NCBI GenBank assembly: GCA_035578175.1
Contig: JAQMRL010000022.1
Coordinates: 2,914,001 to 2,978,000, forward strand
From: Catonia carolina
Taxonomy: Eukaryota > Arthropoda > Insecta > Hemiptera > Achilidae
DNA length: 64,000 nucleotides
Direction: 5' to 3'
The translations under genes and the position numbers were made by a program. This document shows positions 22,155 through 34,614 of this stretch, one piece after another; position 1 is the stretch's first letter, and each line of letters starts with the position of its first letter. The notes beneath the pieces are model-generated. The model did no database searches. It was not told where the DNA came from and saw only the letters and a program-made list of their open reading frames with translations.

Positions 22155-24619
22155 TTACACATCTAAAATTAAAATTATTCGCTTGATATAAATCTAAAAT
22201 TAAATTCTGGATCGTCTTTAATTTTACACACAGAAAATTAACTTAGATTAAAAGAGCGAAAAATTAGCACAGTACAATTAAATAAATATTATTCTTTGAT
22301 ACCGTAGGATAAACGCACAAACGACATGCAAGAAAACGTGGAGCATGCTGCACTTCAATGATTAAGATGATTATTACGTAACTATCATTTACGTATTTTA
22401 TCATGTTGGTGAGTGCTAACTCTTTTGCTACCTATTTCTAACCTTCAAATTACATTATTTCACTATCGTGTAACTGGCACGATACTACCATATCATTTTG
22501 GTAACCGCTCTGTGTAGGTTATTTGTGCCATATGATGTCACGGAACTCGTGCGTTCTTAAAAACGATTCTTGATTATTGAGTAGATGTGATTTTTTTCAG
22601 AAAACCTGTTGAAACAAATTAGTACTATATTTTTATTTAAATGATAATGAGAACCAATGAAGTTAACAACCTTAATTTTAATGCAGTCCCTCTGAGGCTA
22701 GCAGTAAACCCGAATAAAATAAACATTTTTAAGTTTTTGAAAAACCAGTTTATATCAAAATAATAAAATATAGAAGAAATAATAAATACCGCAATAACGT
22801 AGCTACTTTAGTCATTAAGGTTGGTATAACCTTTCATATGGAATAGAAAATACAGCGATGCAAAATTCAAAAATAAATATATGTACGGATATAATGTTTT
22901 GTTCATTGTTTACATTTTACAACAGTTCCTTTGGAGTGTGAATTGTTTAAAGAAATTCATGTTACGTTCAATGAAGAAAAGAAAAAGCAACTCAAACGGG
23001 AACCTACTGCGAAAGAATAAAAACACACAACGTGAAATAACCAATACCAAAAGCAATTTCATTTTGCATGTAAAAATTCCTTTCCACAAACAGTTTGCGG
23101 CAAAGTTCTATTCTTACAAGCCTCGTAAAAACATTATTAAGATCGTAAATAGATGCAACGCAAGCAACTGAATTTCTTTAAAAAATAAACTTTGAAATGA
23201 AATAAAAATGTCAGACAAAGAAAGCATTTATCCACTTTCTTACAAGACAAAGATTCCTTTTAATATTTTCACACGTTATTTATTTCAGATATTCTTTACT
23301 TTGTTTTTTAAACAGCTAATCTATAGCGATCTGCTTTTATAAATACGAAAGATCTCATTGCTTAAATGATTGACTGACTCGCTCACTGAAAAACATCACT
23401 AATTCTCTAACTTTCTGAAAACACAGAAAGCTAAAATTCAGCACATTATTCTTAAGGTGATGAACATGAAAAAATATTTTTGAATTTAATCCTCTCAATT
23501 CTTAGGGGTAAAATATTACATAATAATGAATCCATTTACTTAGGATTCCTTATAGATCATCAAATCAATGAAAATTTTGATTAAACTAAGATTTAAGAAT
23601 AAGTTCGTAAGTTAATTGAGGGCGCAACATGGCGGATAGAGAAATAGTGACGGCTTAAGACATAAATAATCAAAGGTGTTTTTACCAAAATGTTTGACTA
23701 AAGAAGTAATTATATTTATCCAGGAAAAATTTTCCACTTTCATCTAATTGTTTTTAACCCATTAAGGTTTTATAAACTTTTGTCAAGCTTTCTACATTAA
23801 GTACGTCCATTTGGCAAATAGAAATATTTTCGTTGTGACTGAAACAGTTTAAGAAATTATGAAAAAAATCTAATTTCGTGGCTACAGTATATTATGATGA
23901 ACCAAGCACATACAGAAATGAGTATTTACGTACGATAATGATTATTAAAAACGTACTACTTTTTGGTCAGCCCAAAGACGTTTCTATTGTAAGTAATTTT
24001 TCTAATGGTTCCGTTTTGTTTGAGGTTTTGCCATCCAGGCATCCTTGGACGCAATTACCCACGGGTAAGAGAATTTAAAGAGAACTATAATTTTTACGTG
24101 AGCTTACACAGTAATGTAGTTCTTTGGCATAATTGTACTATCTGTAACATTAAAGAAATTACAGTAGAGTAAAGGTAACTATAGTAAAATATTTTAATTT
24201 CGATATACATGCGTGTATTAAGTGGAAAACGGGTAATTTCCCTAAACCATAAACATTACTTTCCAAAATGAAGTCCTAAAAAAAAAATTAACGCATCATG
24301 TAAGATTTTGGGCTAAGTGAAAAAATCAAATTTTCTTTAATTTGTCAGGTTCATTTCTGTTAACTGTTATTTTTGTATCATAATTTTAAGCAATATTTTA
24401 TATCTTTTAACAAAAGATCTAAATTTCATTTATGGTAATTAATTAAAAAATAAGATAAATTAGCTTTAAAAACATAAAGTTTGAAGGGTTACTTACAGTA
24501 TTGACTGAAAGTTTTCCATAATTATTTCATACACAATGAAAACAATTAAATTAAATGATTATTATAAGATTTGTAATTAATTAGTAATTCAGTAACAAGT
24601 ACAGACCCCTCTTGCCTTA
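22155..24619. other. AT-rich sequence, no feature recognised
   Basis: The 96-codon frame at 22881-23171 is Lys/Asn-rich and has no recognised domain or splice context; I treat it as chance. Confidence 0.5.
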
Positions 24620-24890
24620 ATAACATCCGTCTCGGCATTCCTTGAATTCAAGTTTTAGATTCAAGGAATGCCTGGTTGATTTTTTCTTGGTTGATTTTTC
24701 TCCCATTCTTCTTTCACCACATGACAAGCCGTTGAAGATTTACTGCAGTACGTTGACGAAATGTTTTTTTAGAATAACCAAGACGTGTTCAATAGGATTT
24801 AAGTCTGGGTTGTTGGCTGACCAGACCATGCGGTTAATACCTACTTCATCAAGTTACTGTGAAATCATTTGAAATCGTTTAAAGTGATGC
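24620..24890 (-). pseudogene. Tc1-like transposase C-terminal remnant
   Basis: The minus strand reads YLDEVGINRMVWSANNPDLN, then PIEHVLVILKKHF, then RQRTAVNLQRLVMW with frame breaks, and ERRMGEK-like remains. 'W.A.SPDLNPIEH.W..LK' is the signature around the second/third catalytic acidic residues of Tc1/mariner DDE transposases. Only the last third of the protein remains. A 14-bp-arm palindrome at 24634-24672 lies at its downstream edge; it may mark a terminal inverted repeat or rearrangement. Confidence 0.75.
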
Positions 24891-25744
24891 GTTAATTTTG
24901 TGCACGCCGTAGTTTTTCTATTAACCCCTGCCAAAAGTAGTACCTTTTAAAAAGTTTTAGTTCTAATACCCAGCGTGCACATTTCCTTAACCAAAACACA
25001 GAAAAAGTACTTTTATCTATGGAGGAACACAGTAATACCAAAGTAAAGTAAAGTGTGGAGTCAACCGGTGAAAGCAGGAAAATAGTATCAATCTAGTTAT
25101 ATGAAAAGTAAGTTCCACAAAAATCAACACAATTTCAGATGTTGATTTAGTTATAAACGAGAGATTAAAGTACCCATAATTTTATAGTGTTTAAAAACTT
25201 AGAGAATTTTTATGAAACTTTCATTAGTAATTTTTTTACACAATCGTTTATTGGATAAGTATTTTTTTTCCGGGTGTACAAAGTTTTAAAACAATTTTTT
25301 TCGATAGGGGTAATAAATTAAAAATTTGTGTGAGAAAAAGAAAGGGAATACTATCTTCTTTTCTTTTATAATACACTGGTGATCTGTTGAAATATCAAAC
25401 ACATATCTCACAAATAAAAATAAAATTTACCATGTTTAAGATAAAAATATACAGTGCAAGTAAGTTGGCGTTGTATTTCGAAATTTAATAAAAATCACAA
25501 TCTCATAACTTTCAATATAACTTAATAAAGTAATAAAATCATGATCCAACTTTTTCGCTATTGTTTGTAAAATACATTATGAAATACTTTCTAAAAATTA
25601 TTGGAGGAAATTTGTTCTTGTTTTCAGATATGTAATGAAAAGAATGGGATTTTTGTATTTTACGTGATCGTTGTACAAAATTAAGATTTCATAGTAATTT
25701 AGACTAGTCTTGTGAAACTACACTGTGATCAGTATTTTCTCGTA
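24891..25744. other. AT-rich sequence, no feature recognised
   Basis: No repeat partner or coding similarity recognised. Confidence 0.5.
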
Positions 25745-26500
25745 TATGTCCTTTTTAGACCACGTACAGTGAGTGACTTTAGATATTCCAGGAAGCTCTT
25801 TTTGCAGTCTTCATTCAAAGTAAGTTTTACATGAGCTTATAGCCTAATTTAGCAAAAATATTGCTTTACTGTAGAATTTTCTCTCTCTTCTGTCCACCCG
25901 GTGTTCTGCTTTAGCAGTTCGTGAAAGACTACAATTATTAATCAGTCGTTTAGATTTGGTTCGATCTATAATATTTTCCCGGTGTTCCAGTTTTCTCTTT
26001 ATATTTTTATAAACAATTTATCTGACAATTCAGGTTTATTGTTAAGTGTCGTAAAGGTTTGTTTAGTCAACCGTTTGTCATCCATTCTATTCAGGCATTA
26101 TTATAATTTTAGTCTTTCTGGTAGTGTCCATTAACCGTTGATTTTTTTGTATGTAGCTCTTTCCGTTTTCGAGACCTGCACTGTCTACCATCTTTTGATC
26201 AGATCACTTGTAGAAGAGGTTTCTCTTAATTTTCTGTGCTTATCTGGGCCAGCCTTCTGGGACACTCTCTCACGTAAAATACTTATTTTTCATCACAGTA
26301 TTATAATGTCTGATCTTGGTTTGTCACAAGGGTGATTTCTTATTATCCAGGTTACGAGTTCTATGGAGCTCAGTGATATTCTTACAGTTATTCTTGCAGT
26401 TATCAGCTTGCCTTTTGCTGGTGTTCGGTTGTATTATCTACCCGAGGTACTTGAAGCTATTAAATTTTGCAATTTTTCGTTGTTATCTCTTCATATATAA
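25745..26500 (-). pseudogene. LINE ORF2 fragment (KFNSFKYLG...IRHYNTV), eroded
   Basis: The minus strand reads KFNSFKYLG, then QPNTSKRQADNCKNNCKNIT, then TKIRHYNTVMKNKYF, a stop, further GPDKHRKLRE, and lower down MDDKRLTKQTF and degraded C-terminal pieces. The order 'FKYLGE.I', 'K.RHYNTV..P', '..R.DDKRLTK' is that of insect LINE ORF2 after the reverse-transcriptase domain. Four or more stops. The 1167-1640 remnant is the matching C-terminal portion in another copy. Confidence 0.7.
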
Positions 26501-27286
26501 TTATCATTATGTTTATAAGTAACATCATTAATCACTGTGATTAGCATCATCCTGTTTATAATATTAGGCCTATTTAGTTTTCAAATGTATGTAATGAAAA
26601 AAAAATTTAAGAAATTATCTTTCTGAACTTATTAACTGATAAAGAGACACAAAAATAAATAATAAAAATACGGAATAATAGATAAAGTTTTACATTAAAA
26701 TTGAATTTACGTAGAAAAGAAATGAAATAGATCAAAAATTTAGGACCTTCACTAATTTAAATTCACAAAAAAAATTATTTTAAAATACAGAGTTCTAATT
26801 ATTGAATATTAAAATACATTAATGGAAAAAAAGAAACAGGTCCATGGTATTTTTGTCGATGCATTTTTTTACAAGAGAAAACTGTAGAGAAAAGAAATGT
26901 CTACTAGCGATTGAAAAGGAGATGAAAATCGTCAGTTGACTGAAGAGAGGTATTAGGCATGAGAGACGTGACATCATTAGAAATCATTTGATCAGATTTG
27001 CCTTTGGCCTGGTGAATAAAATAGAGAGAAGAATACGGTACTCCACTTCAATCGGAACTGACCTATACATTCTTAGTGCTATAACAAAATATTCGTATTT
27101 GAATAGAATAATGTCTTTCAGATGTTTATTATTTTTGAAATAAAAAGGTTTTCACTTTTAATGGTTGTAAACAAAATGCTCAAAAGAATGAACAGACTGA
27201 CAATTAATTTTACAACTATGTTTTTATAAATAAAAATAAATACTCAAAACGATTTATCAATAACGTACTCATAGTTGATAAAAATA
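26501..27286. other. AT-rich sequence, no feature recognised
   Basis: No assignment. The GC content rises slightly at 26920-27060 without visible coding. Confidence 0.5.
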
Positions 27287-27682
27287 TGCTCAAAACGGAG
27301 GTAGAGTGTTAAATTAATTGCACTCGATCTGTTGGTTCAAGGGCTACAAAAAATAGTTCTGTTTCTTATCACATAGTCAGCCAATTATATGACTAAACTA
27401 TTTAAGAACAGAAGAAGCAGAGGTGTAAAAGACACTAGTCATAACTAGAGTTATCTCCTCTGAGAGTAATGAATTTCACTATACAGCCAGACCCTGGTAT
27501 GAATGAAGTGAAGGTATCATTTGCAGGGTAGGAAATGGGTAATTTTCAGAGGGCCTGGCAGGCTGATAAGTATATTTTTTAACTTGGTGAGGAAGGCAAC
27601 AGTAAATCACCTCACTCCTCGTTTTCACTTAGTATATTCTCTAGAAGTTTAAACCAGTCTTTCGGCTGTTGACCTGAAAAAC
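27287..27682 (+). mobile_element. SINE-A copy 2
   Basis: A full-length but diverged copy (tgctcaaaacggaggtagag to 'tctttcggctgttgacctga'). It is followed after about 40 bp by copy 3 in the opposite orientation. No clear target-site duplication. Confidence 0.8.
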
Positions 27683-27721
27683 AGTCGGTTAAACAGAAAA
27701 TGGAAAAATTATTTAATTAGA

Positions 27722-28150
27722 TTGTTGTTGTTGTTTAGGTCATCAGCCGGAAAGCTGGATTGAACCTCAAGACGTTTTACTTAGTAAAACGAGGAGTGAG
27801 ATGGTTTAAAATTAATTGTGTGTGAGTAAGGTGGAAGGCAATTGTTTTCCTCACTGAGTTGAAAAGAGTACTTATCAGCATGCTAGGTCCTTTGAAAAGT
27901 ATTTGCTTTCCACCCTGCAAATGACGTATTTACTTCATTCACACCAGGTTCTGGCTATATAATGAATTTCATTACTTTCAGAGAAAATAACTCTGATAAG
28001 CGTCTTTTACACCTCTACCTCGTCTGTTCTTAAATGATTCTGTCATTTAATTGGCTGACTATGTAATAAGAAACAGAACTTTTTTTGTAGCCCTGAAACT
28101 AACAGATTGAGTGCAAATAATTTAACGCACCACCTGTCTGTTAATGGGCA
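27722..28150 (-). mobile_element. SINE-A copy 3, tail with (AAC)n
   Basis: On the minus strand the 3' end is 'ggctgatgacctaaacaac' followed by two or three more aac units: the tail is an (AAC)n repeat. The 5' end is 'tgcccattaacagacaggtg'. It has an insertion of about 30 bp near 27812-27842 (taatttgtgtgtgag-like), which makes it longer than the other copies. Confidence 0.8.
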
Positions 28151-29121
28151 GTTATTAAATATTCGTCTAATTAATAATTATATTACACGATGAAACCCGC
28201 CGATTCAGTAATGTAACACATAGTGGTCGCTAATAATTAAAGAGGTGATGCAATTTATAAAGTCACCTAAATAAAAAATGAAGAATAATTGGAAATATTA
28301 TTGTAATTATCATTATATTGTAAAATTATTTAAAAGCATCAATTTTTTATTGTATTTAACAAAAGTTAAGCAAAAGCTTGTTAGCGTAAAACAAATCGTA
28401 TAAAAGTACATCTTAAAAAAATACGAATTATAAAACAAAAATTTGTGACTTCAATGTAAATTTATCATTATAGTAATTTATTGTTGTACTTTGTGTAAGA
28501 ATTATGTAGTAGTTCATTATTGAATTATTTCCCATGTTTTAAGGTTATACAAACGAACATTTTTGTACACCTCTCTCAAACAAGCTTTTTTAAGCTTACA
28601 AGGAAACGTTAAGTAATTACGTATTGACATGTAAAAACATTTTACAAAAATGTTTGAAAGACTTATTTTGAATTGACTTCAATAGTGATGTATAAAATAT
28701 TATAAAAATATTTTTCGTTAATATGCCTACTAGCTACTTTAAATTTAGAAAATAATATAATTTAATACATATGAATATACATTCAAAAAAGTACCATCAG
28801 AATGTGTAATAGAATAGGGAGGTAACATGTATTTTCATAAAAAGGAGAAATCCTGCGCAAGTGTCAAAATTATAATCTTTATTATTAGAACAATAAAATC
28901 TAACATCTTTAATATGACATGAAAATAATACACATCATTGCTTTCGTCTTTCACCATTACAAAACTTGTTATTCTAAGCTGCACAAGTTACAAGTTTGTA
29001 TTACTGCTATCTCATATACATATTTGTAGTTACATAGTGTTATAATTTATACAAAGCTACGGAATTAAATAATATTCAAGTTAACATTTAATAATTACAT
29101 TTTACACAATATTCTACCAAT
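28151..29121. other. AT-rich sequence, no feature recognised
   Basis: Only short chance repeats and homopolymer runs are seen. Confidence 0.5.
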
Positions 29122-29132
29122 ATTGTCAAAGG

Positions 29133-29527
29133 TTTGCCCATAACAGGCAGGTGGAGTGTCAAATTATTTACACTCAATCTGTTAGTTGCAGGGCTAAAAT
29201 AAATAGTTCTGTTTCTTATCACAAGGTCAGCCAATTAAATGACTGAATCATTTAAGAACAGAAGAGTTAAAGGTGTAAAAGACACTAATCAGAGTTATCT
29301 CCTCTGAAAGTAATGAATTTCATTGTACAGCCAGACCCTGTGGTGAATGAAGTGAAGGTATCATTTGCAGAGTGGAAAATATGTGCTTTTCAGAGGGCCC
29401 GGCATGCTGATAAGCATACTTTTCCACTCAGTGAGGAAGGCAATGGTAAACCACCTCACTCCTCGATTTACTTAGTAAAACCTCTACAGGTTCAAACCAG
29501 CCTTTTGGCTGATGACCTAAACAACAC
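29133..29527 (+). mobile_element. SINE-A copy 4, reference copy with 11-bp target-site duplication
   Basis: The exact target-site duplication attgtcaaagg (29122-29132 and 29528-29538) fixes both ends: 5' tttgcccataacaggcaggt and 3' 'ggctgatgacctaaacaacac'-like, 395 bp. An 11-bp duplication and the 3' aac tail indicate target-primed reverse transcription. The 5' region (gcaggtggagtgtcaaatta, then 'ctgttagttgcagggc') has weak A/B-box resemblance only, so a tRNA origin is unproven. Translated frames here are not conserved in the other copies. Confidence 0.9.
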
Positions 29528-29538
29528 ATTGTCAAAGG

Positions 29539-30463
29539 AAACACGAACATACAAGGGATGAAATAAAGGAAACATTGATTACACTATTCATTATAATAGC
29601 TAAATTATTTAAAATATGTAGTTAACATACATAAACATACTTGTATATCAATATTAAAAAATATTTTTTGACTATTTTTGGGTAATATGGAGGCACTTAT
29701 AGTTCAGACGTCAGAATATGATCAGAAAACGGGAATTTATGAAACTAGGAGACACAAGTTAGGTTAACATTCTACACAAAAATTGCGTGACCAAATCAAA
29801 AATACTCATGGGTTAGTAAAAAAATTATAATTATCATATAGCTACATAAATATTCTGGATAATTAAGTTAATAGCCTCCTACATAAAAAAAATTACATTA
29901 TATTATTTTCTTTCATATCTTAACACCATTAAAAGTTTATTTATTTTCTTATCATGTAATAACGTATTGAAAATGTTGTAGCAAACAACGATTCCCTTAA
30001 AATAACAGTAGTAGGCGTTAGTAAAGTTGAGCTAACAAAAACTCAACAAAAAATACACAACGTCCGACTTTCCTTACCTATAACTGCTGCGTGAAGAAAG
30101 TTCACAGCCGTGTTCTCTGCTACTACCTACATCACACAACGATTTTTGTACGATAAACAAAACATTGAAAAAATAACGCAACGAAATAAGGGAAGCGTTA
30201 TAATACCCGCACTTTTGTAGATCTGCCTTTGTTTTAATGAAGTTTGTTTTTATTCAGTAATCATGCCCTGTTAATTGGATTATGCGACATTGATTTTGTT
30301 AATTATACCGTCGAATAAATATAGAAATTTTGTTTTACCGTTTTTGGGTGTATCACTTATAATATACCTATTGTATCTAAACTGTTAATTTCTTATTCAG
30401 TCTTTTTTTAGTCAACAATTTTCCATGTACTTTAGCTGGTTTAACACCACTTAAACTTACTAA
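29539..30463. other. AT-rich sequence, no feature recognised
   Basis: A mildly GC-richer patch at 30060-30130 has no assignment. Confidence 0.5.
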
Positions 30464-31250
30464 ACTAAATTTAATTTTCAATTCGATTACTAGAAGGACG
30501 TTGTACAGCTATCAATAAAACTTTTTTAACAAAAAAACGTATGTGGGACCCTTGAAGCAGAGACATAATCTAAAAATAAAATTGAAATAATTTACAGAAA
30601 AATATATTTGTTTTTAATCTTGTAAAATTTAAAAAAGTGTAAATTTAACAATGTAATTAACTAATGAAATAGAATACAATATCCGTAAAAAATAGGCTTA
30701 TACTGCTTAAACGATCAGTACCGACGGTTAAAAAAGTTGATAGTATTATTCATAATTTTTAAACTAACCATAATATTTTTGAAACTGTAAAATATAGTAT
30801 AAGTAATCTATATTCTTCCAGTTACTGATCGAATGAAAAATAATATTGTATGTACTTTGGGATACTAAATTTAATTTACAATTATACTAGAAGGATGTTG
30901 GGCAGCTATCAATAAACTTTTTTAACAATAAAACGTATATGGCACCTAAAGTAAAGATAAGATCTAAAAATAAAATTAAAATAATTTACAGGAAAAAATA
31001 ATTGTTTTTAATCATGTAAAATTTATAAAGGTGTAAATATAACAGTGTAATTAACTAATGAAGTAGAATACAATATCCGTAAAAATAGGTATATTCTACC
31101 GTTAAATACTACAGAAATACTGACCATTCCAAAATTTGATACTTACGTTCATAAATTTTAAACTAATCATATTATTTTTGAAACTTTAAATTATTGTGTC
31201 AGTTATGTATATTCTCCCAGTTATTGACCGAACGAAAAACAATAAAATTC
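30464..31250. repeat. diverged tandem duplication, 2 x about 400 bp
   Basis: Unit 1 (30464-30863) starts actaaatttaattttcaatt and contains 'ctagaaggacgttgtacagc'. Unit 2 (30864-about 31250) starts actaaatttaatttacaatt and contains 'ctagaaggatgttgggcagc'. Homology continues through 'aattaactaatga', 'caatatccgtaaaaa' and 'attctcccagttattgacc'. Many substitutions and indels indicate an old event. Confidence 0.85.
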
Positions 31251-31595
31251 ACTTAGAGTGAACAGTTTTAAAGAAGAAGCAAAAATATTAATTTGCTGCA
31301 TTTTCCCAGAATAAACTTTGAATTAGGATTTGATTAAAACGATCAATAATAAACTCGATCAAATTTTCACTATAGCTCAACAAATTTTCTGAGATTGACA
31401 AGGTTTCTATGTAGAACGGTTTCATTGTTGAAATGACAATTTATAAAAATAAACCACAACAATTACAGACATGTTTCAGCTTTCATTTTTATAGCTATCA
31501 ATTATTAACACCATAAAATTAGATAGTGACTTTTTTGTTGTTGATTCGGCGTAAAATTTTACAGGAACCTTCATAAGAGTATTCTAATATGTGAT

Positions 31596-31705
31596 TGTCA
31601 GCTGATTTCTGTACAAAATTGCTTCTCCAACCGATATTTTTTAACTAGAAATAGTAAATCTACCAGCTGCTTGACTGGGCTGGCCCAAGAGCTACAATAT
31701 ATTAA
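31596..31705. repeat. short dispersed repeat R, copy 2
   Basis: Aligns with 15228-15335 (tgtcagctg, 'gcttctccaaccgatatt', 'ctaccagctgcttgactggg'). Type unknown. Confidence 0.55.
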
Positions 31706-31919
31706 AACTCCTATTATTGCAGTGGTCGTTATTAGTAAAATAACAACCTAGTTATTTATGCGATTTTAATGTCAAAAATGGCCACCAAACAATTATAAGG
31801 GTACATCCAAATAACGGATTACTATGTCCTCTTAAAGAGCCTCGGACCTACTGGTAATTCAAATTAATTGATACAATAAAAATATTATTAAAATGTGATA
31901 TTTTAACACAGAATATGAT

Positions 31920-32085
31920 AAATAATTCTCCTACTACTTCTTGTTATGGATTAGACCTTCCGACCTGTATTGACTTCTTTGCCCATCTCTTTCGCGATGT
32001 ACCAAAAACTCTCTGTCCATCAGTTATGTAGCTTAATGCCCGTTTCGTCCATCTATCTACAATCATTTGTACTAAATGTTTCTTC
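31920..32085 (-). pseudogene. LINE ORF2 C-terminal fragment (DRWTKRALSY...RKRW)
   Basis: The minus strand reads IVDRWTKRALSYITDGQRVF, then GTSRKRWAKKSIQVGRSNP and a stop. It matches the ORF2 end 'RW.KRVL.W.P..G.R..GRPRKRW.D.I...G', with GRP decayed to GTS. About 50 residues remain. Confidence 0.65.
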
Positions 32086-33544
32086 TATTTCTTTCTGCAT
32101 TTACCGACTGTTTTTAAGAGATAGGAGACATTTAAATGGATCCGGATTACCTATAAATCATAAATCCGGGCAAATACTGATTTTAGAAATTATTTAGATG
32201 ATTTAAGCACTACCTAGTGAATATCTCTAATAACTCGATGAAAATATCATAACTAAAAATTTTATACCTACAATGCAAAAACATTTAACCCAACGGTTTA
32301 CAAACTATTGCTTTGATGACATTAATTTCTTTAATGGTTATCACTTAGCAGATTGATAAACTTGTATGACATTCCTGAGATAGTTGATGGATAATAAAAG
32401 TTGTGTCAAAGAACATTATATAAAAACATATTGAATGAACCTACTGTTTTAACTTCTATATAAAAAACTATGTTCAAAACTATCTAAAAATCTTTTGAGT
32501 CTTTACGTGTTTTTAAAGCTATAGGTTTTCAAAGTTCACACACAGAGATCACAGGATAACAAAATTTTCAATAGTAATTATTTATTTGGCAAAGATAACA
32601 CCAAAAGATTAGAGTGAAGTTAAAGTAGAATATGGATTGTGCAACAGCGCTTTGTGTATGATAAACATTTTCTAGTAAACTAGACAGGCCAATATCTTTT
32701 AAATTGAAGCACCCGCTGTCTGTAGACCTATTCTTCATTTATTATCTTCTACTTTATATACAATGTAGTACTGTATACATTCCGTTAGCTTTGATCTTTA
32801 TTGTTCCTTTAAAAGCTGCTGTTGTATCTCAGATTACAAAAAAAAAGATTAAAATTTCTGTATTTAAAACGTAAACCCTAAAGAGTGTTTTGAAACAAGA
32901 AAGTTATTATCTTGTATTCCTGTAACAACGTAAAACCTACCGGATACTTTAATAAAATCTACGCAAATAAGTTATTAGGAGTGTTTAAAATTTAATTATG
33001 CAATTACATTTTCAGTATATCATATTCCTTTCATTCAAAAACAGTATAAAAAATTTATACTTACAGAAAGACAATTATTACTTTGTAATGAGATTATAAA
33101 ATCGTTATTTTACTTTGGTAATTTCGGTGATCATGCAATTTTGATAAAACCTTTTACTTACAGGATTACAAGAATGTTTATAAAAAATTATATAATCACA
33201 TTTAAGAATTTACGTTTTTGTTATTTATTTTGTTACAGGATTTCGGCCTACACCCTATAAAACAATTGTAAATAACTTTTACAAAAATTCACAAAAAAAA
33301 CATTTATTCTGTATTTCGTTTCTTCTATTAAAACAAAATCTTAGGACGGTTTGACTGATAGTACTTCGTCTTTTTTTAAAAGATAAACTGGTAACTAGAA
33401 TACAGAACCCAGTTTGCTGGATTACACGAAATATCAAAATTGATATTTTTTATCCCCAACGTGTATATGCTGCAATTTTTTCAATTATGAACAATTAGCA
33501 ACCCTATGACCAAATTACATAAAATTTATTTATTTTATTTTATT
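32086..33544. other. AT-rich sequence, no feature recognised
   Basis: No repeat partner or coding similarity recognised on either strand. Confidence 0.5.
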
Positions 33545-33715
33545 TTTTTTTTGTTTAACGTCCGACTGTTCTGCAATTACTGCTAATGCAGATGGTGAAG
33601 GATGAAATGATTTTTTGTAGCGTATGAAAATATGCCGTACCTGAATGGGATTCGAACCCAAGACCGCATGATGAGAGGCGAGCACGTTACCAACTACGCC
33701 AATGCCATGAAGATG
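33545..33715 (-). mobile_element. SINE1 copy with duplicated head segment
   Basis: The minus strand has an A-box (ttggcgtagttggtaacgtg), a B-box (tgggttcgaatccc), 'catattttcatacgctacaa', and tail 'gcagaacagtcggacgttaa'. Just upstream of the head, 'taactacgccatgaagatg' is repeated (33700-33740 on the plus strand), a local duplication. Most similar to the copy at 55554. Confidence 0.8.
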
Positions 33716-33734
33716 TTACTAACTACGCCATGAA

Positions 33735-33957
33735 GATGATATGTATGACGTGTAATTGAGGTATAGACTATTACAGACTCAAGTCAACAAATTCCTGAGA
33801 GAGAGAACCCCAACTATCAAAGTACACTGGTAACCAGTGTCTAGTATTAAAATCCGTGTAAAAGTAATTACCATTACTTAGATTTGAACCACAGAAACAT
33901 CTCCAAAAATCAGCTGATAAACAGCTGTCTCGCGACGACGACTTTACTAGACCGATC
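33735..33957 (-). mobile_element. SINE2 copy, 3'-truncated
   Basis: Minus strand: 'gacagctgtttatcagctga' (the SINE2 palindrome), a B-box-like 'tggttcaaatc', then 'ggattttaatactagacact', 'ggttaccagtgtactttga' and 'ggggttctctctctcagga'. The last 100 or so bases of SINE2 are missing. It directly adjoins the SINE1 copy. Confidence 0.8.
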
Positions 33958-34614
33958 AGGTTACTCTCATTTAATCCGAAAGAAATAATACTAAGCGAAA
34001 AGAATAAAAGGTGTGAGTTGACTTGGTAGATTTACTAAACGGTATTTTATGATCAAATGCTCCTTCTTAATGCTAATTTCATAATTGAAAGTCAAATAAA
34101 ATAAATTGTTCGTTCTGTGTAAGGTAAGGTTTTTGATTTATTATATCAGGTATTACAAAGATTTTAAAATTAAAGAAAGCAAATAATTTCAGATTTAGGA
34201 TTTTGTAGAGTAATATTAAAACTCATGGGACTTAATAGTTTAGTATTAATATTATATATTAAGCCCCTAACATAATTAATACATAAAATTTATTTAACAA
34301 TTTGTACTAATATTTTGTAGTGTGACTAGATTCCAATCATTTTAGTGTCTAGATTGGAATTTAATAAAAATGGTAGTAATTTAGATAATAAGAGAAATTT
34401 GCAATAATGTACAAGTGCAATATTTCCACTTAGATTATTATTAATTTTCACGCAGGAATAAAAAAAGTTAATCATATTGTCTGTTATTATGTGTATTTTT
34501 GTACACAATGAAATATGTATGAAACGTACTTTCATTGTATTTATTTCGCTATTAAATAAATAAATGAGCCCAACGCCGTTACAATTAATTTGCTAACTTT
34601 AGTTTACTAACCAC

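Noticed and set aside
22881..23171. 96-codon frame
   Set aside because: No recognised similarity and biased composition; no repeat partner or intron signals.
29313..29561. 82-codon reading frame (and the similar one at 48235-48483)
   Set aside because: Lies within SINE-A copies 4 and 6. Similarity between the two proteins reflects shared SINE sequence, and other copies break the frame.
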